Part shown: positions 52,866 through 62,012 of the stretch, in pieces
How the letters are laid out: every line of letters begins with the position of its first letter
How positions within the stretch are numbered: the first letter of the stretch is position 1
Source of the DNA: MED-G105 sp965263305
GTDB taxonomy: Bacteria; Pseudomonadota; Alphaproteobacteria; Caulobacterales; Parvularculaceae
NCBI GenBank assembly: GCA_965263305.1
Contig: OZ253666.1
Coordinates: 744,001 to 808,000, forward strand
DNA: 64,000 bases
Reading direction: 5' to 3'
Notes under the pieces: generated by a model
What the model saw: only the letters and a program-made list of their open reading frames with translations
The model's database searches: none
What the model was told of the DNA's origin: nothing
Position numbers and translations under genes: made by a program

Positions 52866-53312
52866 TTATTGAGCGGAACGGCCAGCCATTCGTAGCCGAG
52901 CAAAAATCTCAAGCATAAACGCTGCCGAAAGACCGAACATCAACAGCCCGTTCGCCGCCGCACCGCCTGAAAGCAAGCGCCATTCTTCCGCTAGCAGAAT
53001 ATCACCGAACCCGAGGGTCGTATAACTCACTGAGGAGAAATAAAGCGCCGCCTCCACGGTCTCAAACAGTCCAAGATGGAGAAACAACCACGCCCACATT
53101 CCCATATGGGCGCCATGCGCCGCCATCAACATCAGCGTCACGATAACAAGGACGATACTGTCCCGCAAAAAACGGCCAACACCCTCCACCCGCCGACGTC
53201 CGCGAAAAAGCGCCGCTGCTGCGGCGATTATCACCCCATGGACAAACGTCGTTGCCGCAATCAACCCGCCCGTCATGGCCAGCTGAAGCGCGATCGAGCC
53301 AGTATCGAACAT
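52866..53312 (-). CDS. two-helix potassium channel-like protein
   Basis: A 148-residue protein with an extra N-terminal membrane helix (about 7-33), a basic loop, then the classic helix-pore-helix of a simple ion channel. The filter sequence is SVSYTTLGFGDI, where TTLGFGD replaces the usual TTVGYGD, so K+ selectivity is likely. It lacks an RCK or cyclic-nucleotide domain. Similar small channel proteins are common in alphaproteobacteria without an assigned role. Confidence 0.85.
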   Translation of the reverse strand: MFDTGSIALQLAMTGGLIAATTFVHGVIIAAAAALFRGRRRVEGVGRFLRDSIVLVIVTLMLMAAHGAHMGMWAWLFLHLGLFETVEAALYFSSVSYTTLGFGDILLAEEWRLLSGGAAANGLLMFGLSAAFMLEIFARLRMAGRSAQ

Positions 53313-53391
53313 CTGCGCCTTCTTTCAGGATCAACTTTTTAGGTAGTCTACAGAATGAAGGCCCGGGCGTCAGCACCAAGAGCCGACCCTT

Positions 53392-53859
53392 TTAGCGCCG
53401 ACGTAGTTTTTTTGCGGTCTTGATGGTGACCTTCAACCGGTCGTTCGCCTGCGATACAGCCTCTCCAAGTAGGGAAATTTGATCCGTGACGTCTTCGGTT
53501 TCTTCTTCCAGATCGGCGATGATCGATTTCACTGACGCCAACTCCATCTCAACGCCTTCGAGTTTGCGACGAAACACCTTTAATTCCACCGGGGCAGACG
53601 GTTTTTGAGCGTTTTCATCGGGACCGCTCGTTGGGTCCTCTGCCGGCTTGTCGGCAACCGGGCTCCCATCGACTTGCTCGAGCGTCTCCGTTAGGTCATC
53701 GCTTTTCTCGTCACTAAGAACGCCGCCCGACTTGTCGTCGCGACCAGCGCCCCAGATCAGCCATCCTATGGAAGTCCCAAACAACAAAGCGCATAACACC
53801 GCCAATACGACCAGCGCTGAATTCGATATGGGGATTATTGACGTTAAATTTTCTATCAT
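53392..53859 (-). CDS. hypothetical membrane protein with coiled coil
   Basis: A 155-residue protein. One membrane helix (about 12-36, ALVVLAVLCALLFGTSIGWLIWG) is followed by a disordered acidic stretch (about 40-90) and a C-terminal coiled coil (about 95-150, FRRKLEGVEMELASVKSIIADLEEETEDVTDQISLLGEAV) ending in KKLRRR. The start at ATG 53859 puts the helix near the N-terminus; the frame extends upstream without a ribosome site. No family recognised. Confidence 0.55.
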   Translation of the reverse strand: MIENLTSIIPISNSALVVLAVLCALLFGTSIGWLIWGAGRDDKSGGVLSDEKSDDLTETLEQVDGSPVADKPAEDPTSGPDENAQKPSAPVELKVFRRKLEGVEMELASVKSIIADLEEETEDVTDQISLLGEAVSQANDRLKVTIKTAKKLRRR

Positions 53860-54171
53860 CGCCTTATCCACCGGACGTTTTCGGCTGTCCGACCTATTGT
53901 TTGCATTCCCGCCGTAAGCGGCCCCAAAATCCGCACCCTCTCCTAAAAAGGAGCGGTAAAGCACGCATTGCAAATTATCAAAGCAAAGCCGGCGCCACAT
54001 CCTCTAAACAGGGCAGACAGCGCAACCCTAGAGGGTGCTTGTAAGCCGTGCTTCGGCTGCAACGATTACATCTCACGTTCATTATGAATATGGCGCCACA
54101 TATGCGTTGGTTTGTTCAAGAGCAACCCTCCTGCAAAGACTTCGACGGGGTTAAGCCAAGGAACGACTTCA
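53860..54171. other. 312-base divergent promoter region
   Basis: Lies between the coiled-coil membrane protein and the HExxH gene. I see a perfect short palindrome TTCATTATGAA (54079-54089), which could be an operator, but no gene and no terminator. Confidence 0.4.
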
Positions 54172-55365
54172 ATGTTTATGAGATGTCATCTGTCCCATAT
54201 TTTTACATTTTTCTCTTTGATGTTGGCCTTTTCCGCTGTCGCTTTCCATTTTTCCAGCCGTAACAGCGCGATCTCCGTTGAAAACTTTTATGAGCACTAC
54301 GCCACGTTTTCGACAACCCAGGAACGCGCCCTTTACGTTGCAACACCACCGGAAGGCTCGCGCCAGGTCGCCGTCGTCAAGGGCATCCCCATTATCGAAG
54401 CGCCTAATCTCTCTTTAACCACCGCAGACTTGGACAAGATAAAACAAGCGCTCAACCATGCGCCCGCAAAATTTTTAGAGACACCGCCAAAAGCGATCAT
54501 CGCCGCTACGATGAAAACGAGAGGCGCTTTCGCGGCGCCAAACACAGTCGCCACCGCAAGCGGGCCATACATTTTCCTTGGCGCTGGTTTTTTCCACGGC
54601 GGCTTCCACCATCAAAACACGCCTGGCGAGCGCATTAGTATCTTCATGCACGAATACGCCCACGTCTTACAGTACTATCATCTTGATAAGGACGAAGGGA
54701 CAATGCTCTCCTTATTGCGTCGCTCTTCCCTTGTCTTTGATTTCGCGTCCAGAGTGGGATGGAAAGGCAATTGGCTTGAAGGACGATGGCGCCAGCCCGA
54801 CCCAGAGGCCCATGAAACAACACGATATGGCGCCACGAACCCGATAGAGGATCTTGCCGAGAGTTTCGGATGGGTCATCGCCGGCCATCCCGAGTTTGTA
54901 TCCGAGGCCCGTGCTCAATATGTCCTCGACTATCTGGGTGAAGAAGAAGACACGTTCACCCAGGGCGTCGCGCCCATTCACCCCGCCGCTAAAAGAGCGG
55001 TAGGTCGCCCGCGCGGCGCTGTTCGGTATCTGATTGCCCGTGCGCCACAAGAATTTAAGGACGCTGGACAGGAGAGCGACCAGTTCTACCTCTTCGAAAA
55101 AAACGCGGCCCTCACCCTGGAGGACGTCGTCGCATATTATCAACGCATGTTGATGGCACGCGGATTTACCGAGACGCTTCCCTTGCAGCAAAAGACTTTG
55201 CGGGATGGCGCTCACTATGCGGAGGGGATCTTCATAGCGAAAACCGACAACAAAGAGCGGCGAATATTGGTGCAGCTTTTTGATCTACGCAACACGGCGA
55301 ACGATTTCACCCGCGGCGCCGTGACCATGCGAATGGTCGTCAAGGATTCCATCTTTTCTCTTTAG
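54172..55365 (+). CDS. exported HExxH metallopeptidase-like protein
   Basis: A 397-residue protein with an N-terminal signal or anchor helix (HIFTFFSLMLAFSAVAFHF). The zinc motif is HEYAH at residues 160-164 (IFMHEYAHVLQYYH); a Glu in DLAESFGWVIAGHPEF, about 66 residues on, is a candidate third ligand, as in gluzincins. The remaining C-terminal part is mixed and has no motif I know. It may be a periplasmic protease or an inactive relative. The start at ATG 54172 has AAGGA 9 bases ahead. It converges with infC and shares its terminator. Confidence 0.65.
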   Translation: MFMRCHLSHIFTFFSLMLAFSAVAFHFSSRNSAISVENFYEHYATFSTTQERALYVATPPEGSRQVAVVKGIPIIEAPNLSLTTADLDKIKQALNHAPAKFLETPPKAIIAATMKTRGAFAAPNTVATASGPYIFLGAGFFHGGFHHQNTPGERISIFMHEYAHVLQYYHLDKDEGTMLSLLRRSSLVFDFASRVGWKGNWLEGRWRQPDPEAHETTRYGATNPIEDLAESFGWVIAGHPEFVSEARAQYVLDYLGEEEDTFTQGVAPIHPAAKRAVGRPRGAVRYLIARAPQEFKDAGQESDQFYLFEKNAALTLEDVVAYYQRMLMARGFTETLPLQQKTLRDGAHYAEGIFIAKTDNKERRILVQLFDLRNTANDFTRGAVTMRMVVKDSIFSL

Positions 55366-55385
55366 AAAACTGACGTCGCACACAA

Positions 55386-55419
55386 AAAAAACGCTGAGGA
55401 GGCATCCACAGCGTTTTTT
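55386..55419. terminator. bidirectional terminator between the HExxH gene and infC
   Basis: An 11-bp stem (55386-55396 with 55409-55419) with a 12-base loop. A-rich and T-rich arms flank a CGCTG core, so it ends transcription in both directions: 21 bases after the plus-strand gene and 23 bases after infC. Confidence 0.88.
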
Positions 55420-55441
55420 AAGGGAAGTACTGATGATCAGC

Positions 55442-55984
55442 TTAGCGCGGCGCCATCACCATCATCATCTGACGCCCTTCAAGCTTGGGGAGTTGCTCAA
55501 TCTTGGCGACTTCTTCAAAGTCGGATTGCACGCGCTGTAGGAGTTCCATCCCCCGCTCCTGGTGCGCCATTTCCCGGCCGCGAAAGCGTAATGTGACTTT
55601 TACTTTATCGCCCTCATCAAAGAACCGGCGCATGGCTTTCGTTTTAACATCATAATCGTGGCTATCGATGTTTGGCCGCATCTTGATTTCTTTGATCTCG
55701 ACGACCTTCTGGTTCTTTTTGGCTTCGTTCTTTTTCTTTTGTTGCTGGTACTTGTATTTGCCGTAGTCCATGATTTTGCAAACCGGCGGCTTTGTGTTCG
55801 GCGACACCTCCACAAGATCAAGCCCGGATTCAACGGCGATCTCTATGGCTTTTTCGGTATCAAGGACGCCGCGCTTCTCGCCATCGTCATCAATAAGGAG
55901 GACCTGCGGGGCCGTAATGGCTTCGTTGATACGCGGTCCGTCATCTTTTTCTCTCGCCGGCATGGCTAATGGTCTACGGGCTAT
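55442..55984 (-). CDS. infC: translation initiation factor IF-3, probable AUA start
   Basis: IF-3 keeps the 30S subunit free and checks the start codon. The protein (180 residues from 55984) has the N-domain GPRINEAITAPQVLLIDDDGEKRGVL, the linker KYKYQQQKKKNEAKKNQKV and the C-domain with VKVTLRFRGREMAHQERG. I place the start at ATA 55984-55982: it gives the family beginning M-ARRP...PAREKDDGPRIN, and GGAGA (55995-55991) lies 6 bases ahead. The first in-frame ATG, 55963, has no ribosome site and trims the conserved ARRP. Rare starts on infC are a known autoregulation device. rpmI and rplT are not adjacent. Confidence 0.9.
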   Translation of the reverse strand: MARRPLAMPAREKDDGPRINEAITAPQVLLIDDDGEKRGVLDTEKAIEIAVESGLDLVEVSPNTKPPVCKIMDYGKYKYQQQKKKNEAKKNQKVVEIKEIKMRPNIDSHDYDVKTKAMRRFFDEGDKVKVTLRFRGREMAHQERGMELLQRVQSDFEEVAKIEQLPKLEGRQMMMVMAPR

Positions 55985-56225
55985 TGCAAGTCTCCATTGG
56001 TTGCGTTGGATCGTCGGGCTGGCTGCCGTCAAATCACTTGGGGAAAAATGGTTTACGCGCCACAGCCGACAAATTCGTTAACGGCTGAAGGGTACAGATG
56101 GTATATAAACGTTACCCGTCGCCAATCAACGCGCGAACGCCCGGCAAGTCGCCTGAATTGAGAATTTTCAATGCTTTCTCGGGCTTTTAAAGCGGGTTTG
56201 CGGCGTTTGCGCATCACTTGGCGCG

Positions 56226-57212
56226 CTAAAGCGCGACCGGTTCGCGGCTAACGCCTTCGGAGGGCAACAGCCCCATATTGCCGAGCGCCCGCCATACGAA
56301 ATCAGAGGAAATTTCGGTTAAATCTGTCGTGGCTGTCAGCGCCATCACATGGCGCCCCGATGGAATCGCTTGGGCTTCAGAGGCCCGTTTGACCAGAACG
56401 CCGGCGCATCCGACCGCAACGGCGAGCTCCACTTCCTCCGCGGCATCGCTAATGAAACAAGCCGCTTCGCGCGACAGCGCCGCCAACTGCAAGTGGTCGG
56501 TTTTACCAGTGAGATCAACAACTTCCGGGGCAATTTCAGAGACAGCGTCTCCGAAATTGTGAAGCTCTTTTTGTCCTACCATCACGGGCATCACGCCGTT
56601 TCGGCCCAAATAACGGGCAAGATCTCCATAACTTTGCGCTGGCCAGCGTCGCGCCTCGTCTAATCCAGGCATGAGGAGCGCAAACGGCGTTGACACCCCA
56701 AACCAGGCAGGTTTCATGTTCGCCGAATCCTTACGCGCCTCTAGAGCCCAAAGGAAATCAGGCTTCCGGCCAGACGCCGATAGACCAGCTGAGGTCTGCA
56801 GTTTTTCGAGGTTTGGCGCAGGCGCCGCCTCCTGCTTTTTTTTGTTCTTCGCCATCGGCGCGGCGGAGTGCCATTTCGGGCCGCCGATACCTAATCCGCC
56901 CTTAAGAGCGCCTTGAATCCGACGGGCCACGTCATCGCCGCTCAAATCATAAACCCGCGCGAAACGGGCCGCTTTTAATTGCTTAAGGAGCGCCTTTCGC
57001 GCCTCCGGATTCTTAAAGTCTGGCAGGGCGGCGACCTGATCGAAATAAGGGGCGGCCCTCGCGACCCGTTGAAGCGATTGCGTTGTGAGGAGGCTTAACC
57101 GCGCGTCCTTATGGTGGTCGCGAATAGCGTCAAAAACCGGCTCAGCCGCAACAAAGGCAGAAAGCGTATCTGTTTTTAAAATCAATATGTTTTCAGATTT
57201 TTTTCCGAACAT
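56226..57212 (-). CDS. glycosyltransferase family 9 (heptosyltransferase-like)
   Basis: A 328-residue enzyme of the ADP-heptose:LPS heptosyltransferase fold. The start is NILILKTDTLSAFVAAEPVFDAIRDHHKDARLSLLT, the usual GT9 first unit, and the C-terminal half has PFALLMPGLDEARRWPAQSYGDLARYL and TGKTDHLQLAALSREAACFISDAAEEVELAVAVGCAGV, where DAAEEV replaces the usual DSGxxH. That change may alter activity. A GT4 gene lies downstream on the same strand, so both likely serve one surface glycan. Confidence 0.82.
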   Translation of the reverse strand: MFGKKSENILILKTDTLSAFVAAEPVFDAIRDHHKDARLSLLTTQSLQRVARAAPYFDQVAALPDFKNPEARKALLKQLKAARFARVYDLSGDDVARRIQGALKGGLGIGGPKWHSAAPMAKNKKKQEAAPAPNLEKLQTSAGLSASGRKPDFLWALEARKDSANMKPAWFGVSTPFALLMPGLDEARRWPAQSYGDLARYLGRNGVMPVMVGQKELHNFGDAVSEIAPEVVDLTGKTDHLQLAALSREAACFISDAAEEVELAVAVGCAGVLVKRASEAQAIPSGRHVMALTATTDLTEISSDFVWRALGNMGLLPSEGVSREPVAL

Positions 57213-57379
57213 GCCTTATCTCAATTTTTGCCCAATTACCCCGCCTTGAGCGGCTCGTGCGCACCGCCCAAAGTCATCGCCCCAAAGCCTTCCCCCTTTT
57301 GATTTCGCCCATGGGGAAGAAGCCACATTCCGTCGCGACGGCACTATATACGGCCGCAACTGCAACCGATTATCAGCCA

Positions 57380-58558
57380 TCATGTCAGAGACGTCATGTC
57401 AACGTAAGCCTCTAATGTCGAGCGAACCATCGCGCTTGTCGAAAAGTTAACAATTGCTCGCCTGCGGGCCGCCGCTTCCATAGCGGATCGGTCGTCCGGC
57501 GCCATCGCGAGGGCCTGCTCTAACGCCTCCGCGAGACCGACCACATCGCCCGGCGCAAAGAGTATCCCGGTCCGTCCATCGTCGACGGTTTCGCGCGCGC
57601 CGCCGTGGTCTGCTGCGATGATTATTTTCTCCATCGCTGCCGCTTCAACCGCCGTCCGGCCGAATGCTTCCGGCCTCGTGGACGGCGCCAACACAACATC
57701 ACTCAGGGCGTAAGCCGCCGCCATATCATCACAGTGACCGACGAATTTTACTTTATCCGCCATGCCGCAGGAGGCCGCTTCGGCCTTTAGGTCCTTCACA
57801 TAGGCTTCTCGCCCGGCGAGATCCCCGCAAAAGACCATCAGTAGGCTTCTCAATGCCTGATGTTGAGTGTGACCGACCATTTGGCCCGCCGCCTGGATCG
57901 CGAGGCGATGACCTTTCCACGCCGTCAGACGCGCCGGTAGCAAGACGAGAAATTGACCATTGCGCTGTGAAGGCGCGCCCACTCCCCATTGGGCGCCAAG
58001 CGTTGCTAAGCGATCACCGGCGACCGCCGAGGGCGAAAACGCATTCACATCAACACCGCGCGGAATGACCATCAGTCGCTTTTTCGAGTGGGCGTACAAA
58101 CTGTGTATCCGACGGGCGGTGTACGCGGAGTTGGCGATCACCAAATCCCCGCGCGCCATGACAGAGTTATACAGCCGCTTTAAGGACGACCTGCCCGCGT
58201 AATCCCCGTGATAGGTAGTGACAAACGGCGTCCCCGTCGATCGCGCAGCCCAAAGCGCGCTCCAAGCCGGCGCTCTTGAGCGCGCATGAATGACGGACAC
58301 GCTTTCTTTGCGAACAATGTTGGCAAGCTTCTTGGCGTTCGCGATCATCACCGCAGGGTTTTTACTGTTCAGGGGCAACGTAATAGTCGCCCCACCCGCC
58401 GCCTCAATAGTATCAACAAGACGCCCGCCGCGGCTCGCCACCAACGCTCGCCCACCCGCGTTTACAACGCCCGCAGCGATTTCCGCGGTCGTGCGCTCAA
58501 CACCGCCCTCTTCCAGGGCGGGAGCGACCTGCAGAATTGTCAGATCGAAGTCATTCAA
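57380..58558 (-). CDS. glycosyltransferase family 4
   Basis: A 392-residue GT-B fold enzyme. The N-terminal half has GGVERTTAEIAAGVVNAGG and VIHARSRAPAWSALWAAR; the C-terminal Rossmann half has the nucleotide-sugar binding motif APSTRPEAFGRTAVEAAAM (E-x7-E). It likely adds a sugar to LPS or another surface polymer. No ATG suits the start; the TTG at 58558 is used here. It is upstream of, and co-directional with, the GT9 gene, separated by about 170 bases. Confidence 0.87.
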   Translation of the reverse strand: MNDFDLTILQVAPALEEGGVERTTAEIAAGVVNAGGRALVASRGGRLVDTIEAAGGATITLPLNSKNPAVMIANAKKLANIVRKESVSVIHARSRAPAWSALWAARSTGTPFVTTYHGDYAGRSSLKRLYNSVMARGDLVIANSAYTARRIHSLYAHSKKRLMVIPRGVDVNAFSPSAVAGDRLATLGAQWGVGAPSQRNGQFLVLLPARLTAWKGHRLAIQAAGQMVGHTQHQALRSLLMVFCGDLAGREAYVKDLKAEAASCGMADKVKFVGHCDDMAAAYALSDVVLAPSTRPEAFGRTAVEAAAMEKIIIAADHGGARETVDDGRTGILFAPGDVVGLAEALEQALAMAPDDRSAMEAAARRRAIVNFSTSAMVRSTLEAYVDMTSLT

Positions 58559-58777
58559 AGCGAGGTCGCCTGTTGTTGTGCTACTGTTTTCGACGCACCG
58601 GAAAAGCGTATCGAAACAACAATTTCCTTATTGTTGGCGGGCTTACCATACCCCAGCCCCGCTTTGCCAGAGGAGGGCGCCTTGGGGTATTGCGAGAGGT
58701 ATTGAGAGCATTAGGCCACGGCAATAACCTTAAGTAACAAGCCGCAACACATCCTGGGGAGCAAAAGGGGATCGCCA

Positions 58778-59584
58778 ATGAAACCACAATTCCTTGATGG
58801 GCCAAACGGGCGGATCGCCTACCGTCAACAGCTCGCAAAAAATGCAAAAGCGCTTCCCTTAAAGGGCAGCGGCGGTCGCGTCGCCGAAAAAGACCAGAAC
58901 AAAACGCTTGAAGCCGGCGTCGTATGGTTGGGCGGCTTCAGATCCGACATGACCGGGACAAAGGCCGAGCGCCTCGCCCAATGGGCAGACGAGACGGGCC
59001 GTGGGTACATTCGATTTGATTATTCAGGTCACGGAGAGTCGGAGGGCGTCTTCGAGGAGGGAACCATTTCCGACTGGTACGCAGACGCGTTGGCGGTGAT
59101 TGATACTCTGACCGAGGGGCCGCTTATTCTCGTTGGGTCCTCCATGGGCGGCTGGATCGCAACCCTTGCAGCGCGAGATCGGCCCGAACGGGTCGTTGGG
59201 CTAGTGCTCATTGCCCCTGCCCCCGACTTCACCGAGGACCTCATGTGGGCCCAGATGGACGCCGCCACCAAGACCCGCCTCTTGCAGGAGGGGCGTCTAG
59301 AAGAACCCTCCGAATATGATGACGAACCAACGGTTATTACTCTAAAGCTCATTGAAGACGGTCGCCAACATCGCCTTCTACCAGGCCCCATCCCGTTCAC
59401 TGGCCCTGTGCGCATCCTGCAAGGCATGGCCGATCCCGACGTGCCGTGGCAACACGCGATGCGCCTCGCCCAAGCGCTCACCACGGATGATTGCCAGGTA
59501 TTGCTGTCAAAGATCGGCGATCATCGATTATCAACGCCCGATGATTTGGAGCACCTGACCATGGCTGTGGAGAGCCTGGTTTGA
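58778..59584 (+). CDS. ABHD10-like alpha/beta hydrolase
   Basis: A 268-residue serine hydrolase. The GGFRSDMTGTKAERLA segment with the following RFDYSGHGESEGVFEEGTISDW is close to ABHD10, a thioesterase that removes acyl groups from proteins and cleaves acyl glucuronides. The nucleophile elbow is GSSMGG, Asp is in GMADPDVPWQ and His in GDHRLSTP. An AAGGGG site precedes ATG 58778. It is divergent from the GT4 gene. Confidence 0.85.
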   Translation: MKPQFLDGPNGRIAYRQQLAKNAKALPLKGSGGRVAEKDQNKTLEAGVVWLGGFRSDMTGTKAERLAQWADETGRGYIRFDYSGHGESEGVFEEGTISDWYADALAVIDTLTEGPLILVGSSMGGWIATLAARDRPERVVGLVLIAPAPDFTEDLMWAQMDAATKTRLLQEGRLEEPSEYDDEPTVITLKLIEDGRQHRLLPGPIPFTGPVRILQGMADPDVPWQHAMRLAQALTTDDCQVLLSKIGDHRLSTPDDLEHLTMAVESLV

Positions 59585-59653
59585 GGCAGCGACGCCCTTT
59601 ACTTTCCATGATCCTCTATGAAACACTTTGCCATCGCATTGAGGGAGGTGAGG

Positions 59654-61354
59654 ATGGAACAGATGGGTATCGTCGGAATTCGCCTGTTAGCGGCGGCGGC
59701 GGCTTTTGTCTTGGGCGCGAGCGTCGCCTTGGCGAGCGATGACGGCGATCATTCAGAGGCCAGCCAATTCCAGACGCTGACCGCGAACGACGGTCTCGTA
59801 TATCAGTTTCGATCGGGGCGTCTTCGCCCGCCTCGCCCGGCCCCCGAACAATCGACCTGCGCCGGCATTCGCGGAAACGGGGCGAACCTATTTGCCCATT
59901 ACGGTGTTTTAGCGCGCCAGGTTGAAGAATACGGCGCTGTCACCTGCGCCGCCGGCGGATCCTCCGGCTCCATCACGGCGTTCGTCCTTGAGAGTATCTG
60001 GGCTAATCCTGATACACATTTATGTGCAAACCGGCGCTTGTGCGGGCGCCGTGGGCGGGATGCGCGCATGGCGCTCTTGCTGAAATCATTTATCGGCCTC
60101 TCCGAAGCCGGCCTTTTTGAAGATGTCAATGTAATCGTCACGTTGCTGCAAGAAGTTTCCGACAACTCAATGTTGGAACGAATGCGTTCGCCGGATTTCG
60201 ATGAAAGCCGCGAAGCGCTAGAAGCCTTCATCAGGGTACTCCAGGATTTGGGTCCGTTGATCAATAAAGAGGCGATTGAGCTACTACTCACCTCGCCCGA
60301 CCCGATCTTCCATGCGACTGATATCATCGAAGGATTGCAGGAAGGCGTCCAGTTTGTTGTCAGCAATCCGCGGGTATTTTTGCGTACGTCCGTCTTAGAT
60401 TTTGAGGAAGTCGCCAACTTATTTGGCCTATACGGATCGTTTTATGCCGGATACGGCCCCGCCGACCGACCGGCCATGCGCCGTTGGATGCGCGCCTGCG
60501 CCCGACCAAGCATCGGCCTCACCTGGCGCGAGACGGCCACGCTGCCCGGTACGCTGGGACGTAGCTGTGGCGAGGAACTGGTTGATCTGTTTAATGAGTA
60601 TCGACTGAATTTCGCTGAGTTTGACGGACGCAGCCGCGTCGACGATCGCATTGGACGTTTTCTGCCGGTTTTCGGCGTCACCGGTGTGATCACCGGTGAA
60701 TCGGTCGCCATTTGGGAAGAGGCGCGCGCCGCCTGGCTGGCCGCGACACCAATACCCTTTGAACCAAATTTCGAGGATATCGGCGTCGGTTATTGGGGAC
60801 GGCGCGGCGAACTCAATCGCATCGCCGAGCGTTTGCAGAGCGGAAGACGATTTAACGATCTTGGCTCTATGCAGTTCACGCCATTAAACCGCGCAACTTG
60901 GCGCGAAATCCTCGCCGCCTCCCCGGCGGAACCCGGGTTCAGCCCTGCAGTGCCCTTAGCAACTGGCGCATTGTCCGTTGGCGGGTGGGCAGATCCGCTG
61001 CGGGTTTTATCGTTAGAGGCCCTTGGCGCGCGGGCCACCATTGCCGTTAATCGACGCGATGGCGTGGGCGGTTTCACTGTCGATATCACGCGCCTATTAA
61101 ACGCGACCGAGCAAGACATCGACGCACTTTATTCGACCACGGATTCGGCCAGCACGTTCTCCCGTGGCCTTCGAAGAGCGAGCGGCGTATGGTGTACGGA
61201 TTGGGACGGCCAAATGGGCGATCCGAATCTCCTATTCGACGACGCCTATTCTTCGCCCCTGATCACGGACAGGCGACGCTTTTTGCGTCCGCGATTTGGG
61301 TATGAAAACGTGGGCCCCGAGTTTGTTATCGATGGGTGCAATCCGGCCTATTAA
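59654..61354 (+). CDS. exported patatin-like protein
   Basis: A 566-residue protein with a signal peptide (GIRLLAAAAAFVLGASVALA). The patatin phospholipase fold is shown by the oxyanion region CAGIRGNGANLFAHYGVL and the nucleophile elbow GGSSGS (Ser103 here). The catalytic dyad Asp, normally in DG[GA], is not clear: the matching segment is SVGGWADPLRV, with Val where Asp is expected, though a later Asp is present. It could be an altered enzyme. About 300 residues of helical insert separate the two motifs. ATG 59654 has GGAGGTGAGG directly ahead. Confidence 0.7.
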   Translation: MEQMGIVGIRLLAAAAAFVLGASVALASDDGDHSEASQFQTLTANDGLVYQFRSGRLRPPRPAPEQSTCAGIRGNGANLFAHYGVLARQVEEYGAVTCAAGGSSGSITAFVLESIWANPDTHLCANRRLCGRRGRDARMALLLKSFIGLSEAGLFEDVNVIVTLLQEVSDNSMLERMRSPDFDESREALEAFIRVLQDLGPLINKEAIELLLTSPDPIFHATDIIEGLQEGVQFVVSNPRVFLRTSVLDFEEVANLFGLYGSFYAGYGPADRPAMRRWMRACARPSIGLTWRETATLPGTLGRSCGEELVDLFNEYRLNFAEFDGRSRVDDRIGRFLPVFGVTGVITGESVAIWEEARAAWLAATPIPFEPNFEDIGVGYWGRRGELNRIAERLQSGRRFNDLGSMQFTPLNRATWREILAASPAEPGFSPAVPLATGALSVGGWADPLRVLSLEALGARATIAVNRRDGVGGFTVDITRLLNATEQDIDALYSTTDSASTFSRGLRRASGVWCTDWDGQMGDPNLLFDDAYSSPLITDRRRFLRPRFGYENVGPEFVIDGCNPAY

Positions 61355-61553
61355 GCGAACACGACAATAGGGAAATAGCGCACTGTGTGCAGATATTCGG
61401 TCCGCAGCCAATTGAAATTCAATGGCCGCAGCCGGAGATAGCAATAAATTTCACCGCAGCAACATCAGTGTGAGCGGCTTTTCGCCCTTCGAAAATCGCA
61501 CGTCATCGTGTACGATCTCAGGGCTTGAGAGCGTAAGGGGGCGCTAATTCAGA

Positions 61554-62012
61554 ATGGAAGCATTGAACGCACTATCACTTGAAGAGCTTTTTAGCGCCGC
61601 GGGCGCCGCCGCGATGATCGGTTGGATCATTCTTATTTTTTTGCCGCGCCGATACGGTCTTTTATTCGCGGTCCCGCAATTCATCATCCCTTTCGGATTA
61701 TCGCTTTTGTACGTTGGTCTGATATTGCCCAATGTCTTCATCGGTGATGGCAATTTCGGCTCCCTCGCCGGTGTGCGCGAATTAATGTCAAATGACAGGG
61801 CGTTGCTTGGCGGGTGGATCCATTATCTAGCGTTTGACCTTTTCATTGGCGCATGGATTGCGCAGCAATCGGACAAACTTGGCATTCCGAGGGTCATCCA
61901 AGCCGTCTTGCTGTTAGCAACGTTCATGTTTGGCCCGACGGGCCTCGCTCTATTCCTCATTATGCGGATGAGCTACCGACAGGCGCCGGGAATTGAAGGG
62001 GCCAAATCATGA
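61554..62012 (+). CDS. ABA4-like (DUF4281) membrane protein
   Basis: A 152-residue protein with four membrane helices. The family pattern is seen in LSLEELFSAAGAAAMIGWIILIFLPRR and in GGWIHYLAFDLFIGAWIAQQSDKLGIPRV ... FMFGPTGLALFLIMR. Plant ABA4 takes part in neoxanthin synthesis; bacterial members have no known function. It overlaps the next gene by four bases (ATGA), so the two are translated together. AAGGGGG lies about 12 bases ahead of the ATG. Confidence 0.82.
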   Translation: MEALNALSLEELFSAAGAAAMIGWIILIFLPRRYGLLFAVPQFIIPFGLSLLYVGLILPNVFIGDGNFGSLAGVRELMSNDRALLGGWIHYLAFDLFIGAWIAQQSDKLGIPRVIQAVLLLATFMFGPTGLALFLIMRMSYRQAPGIEGAKS

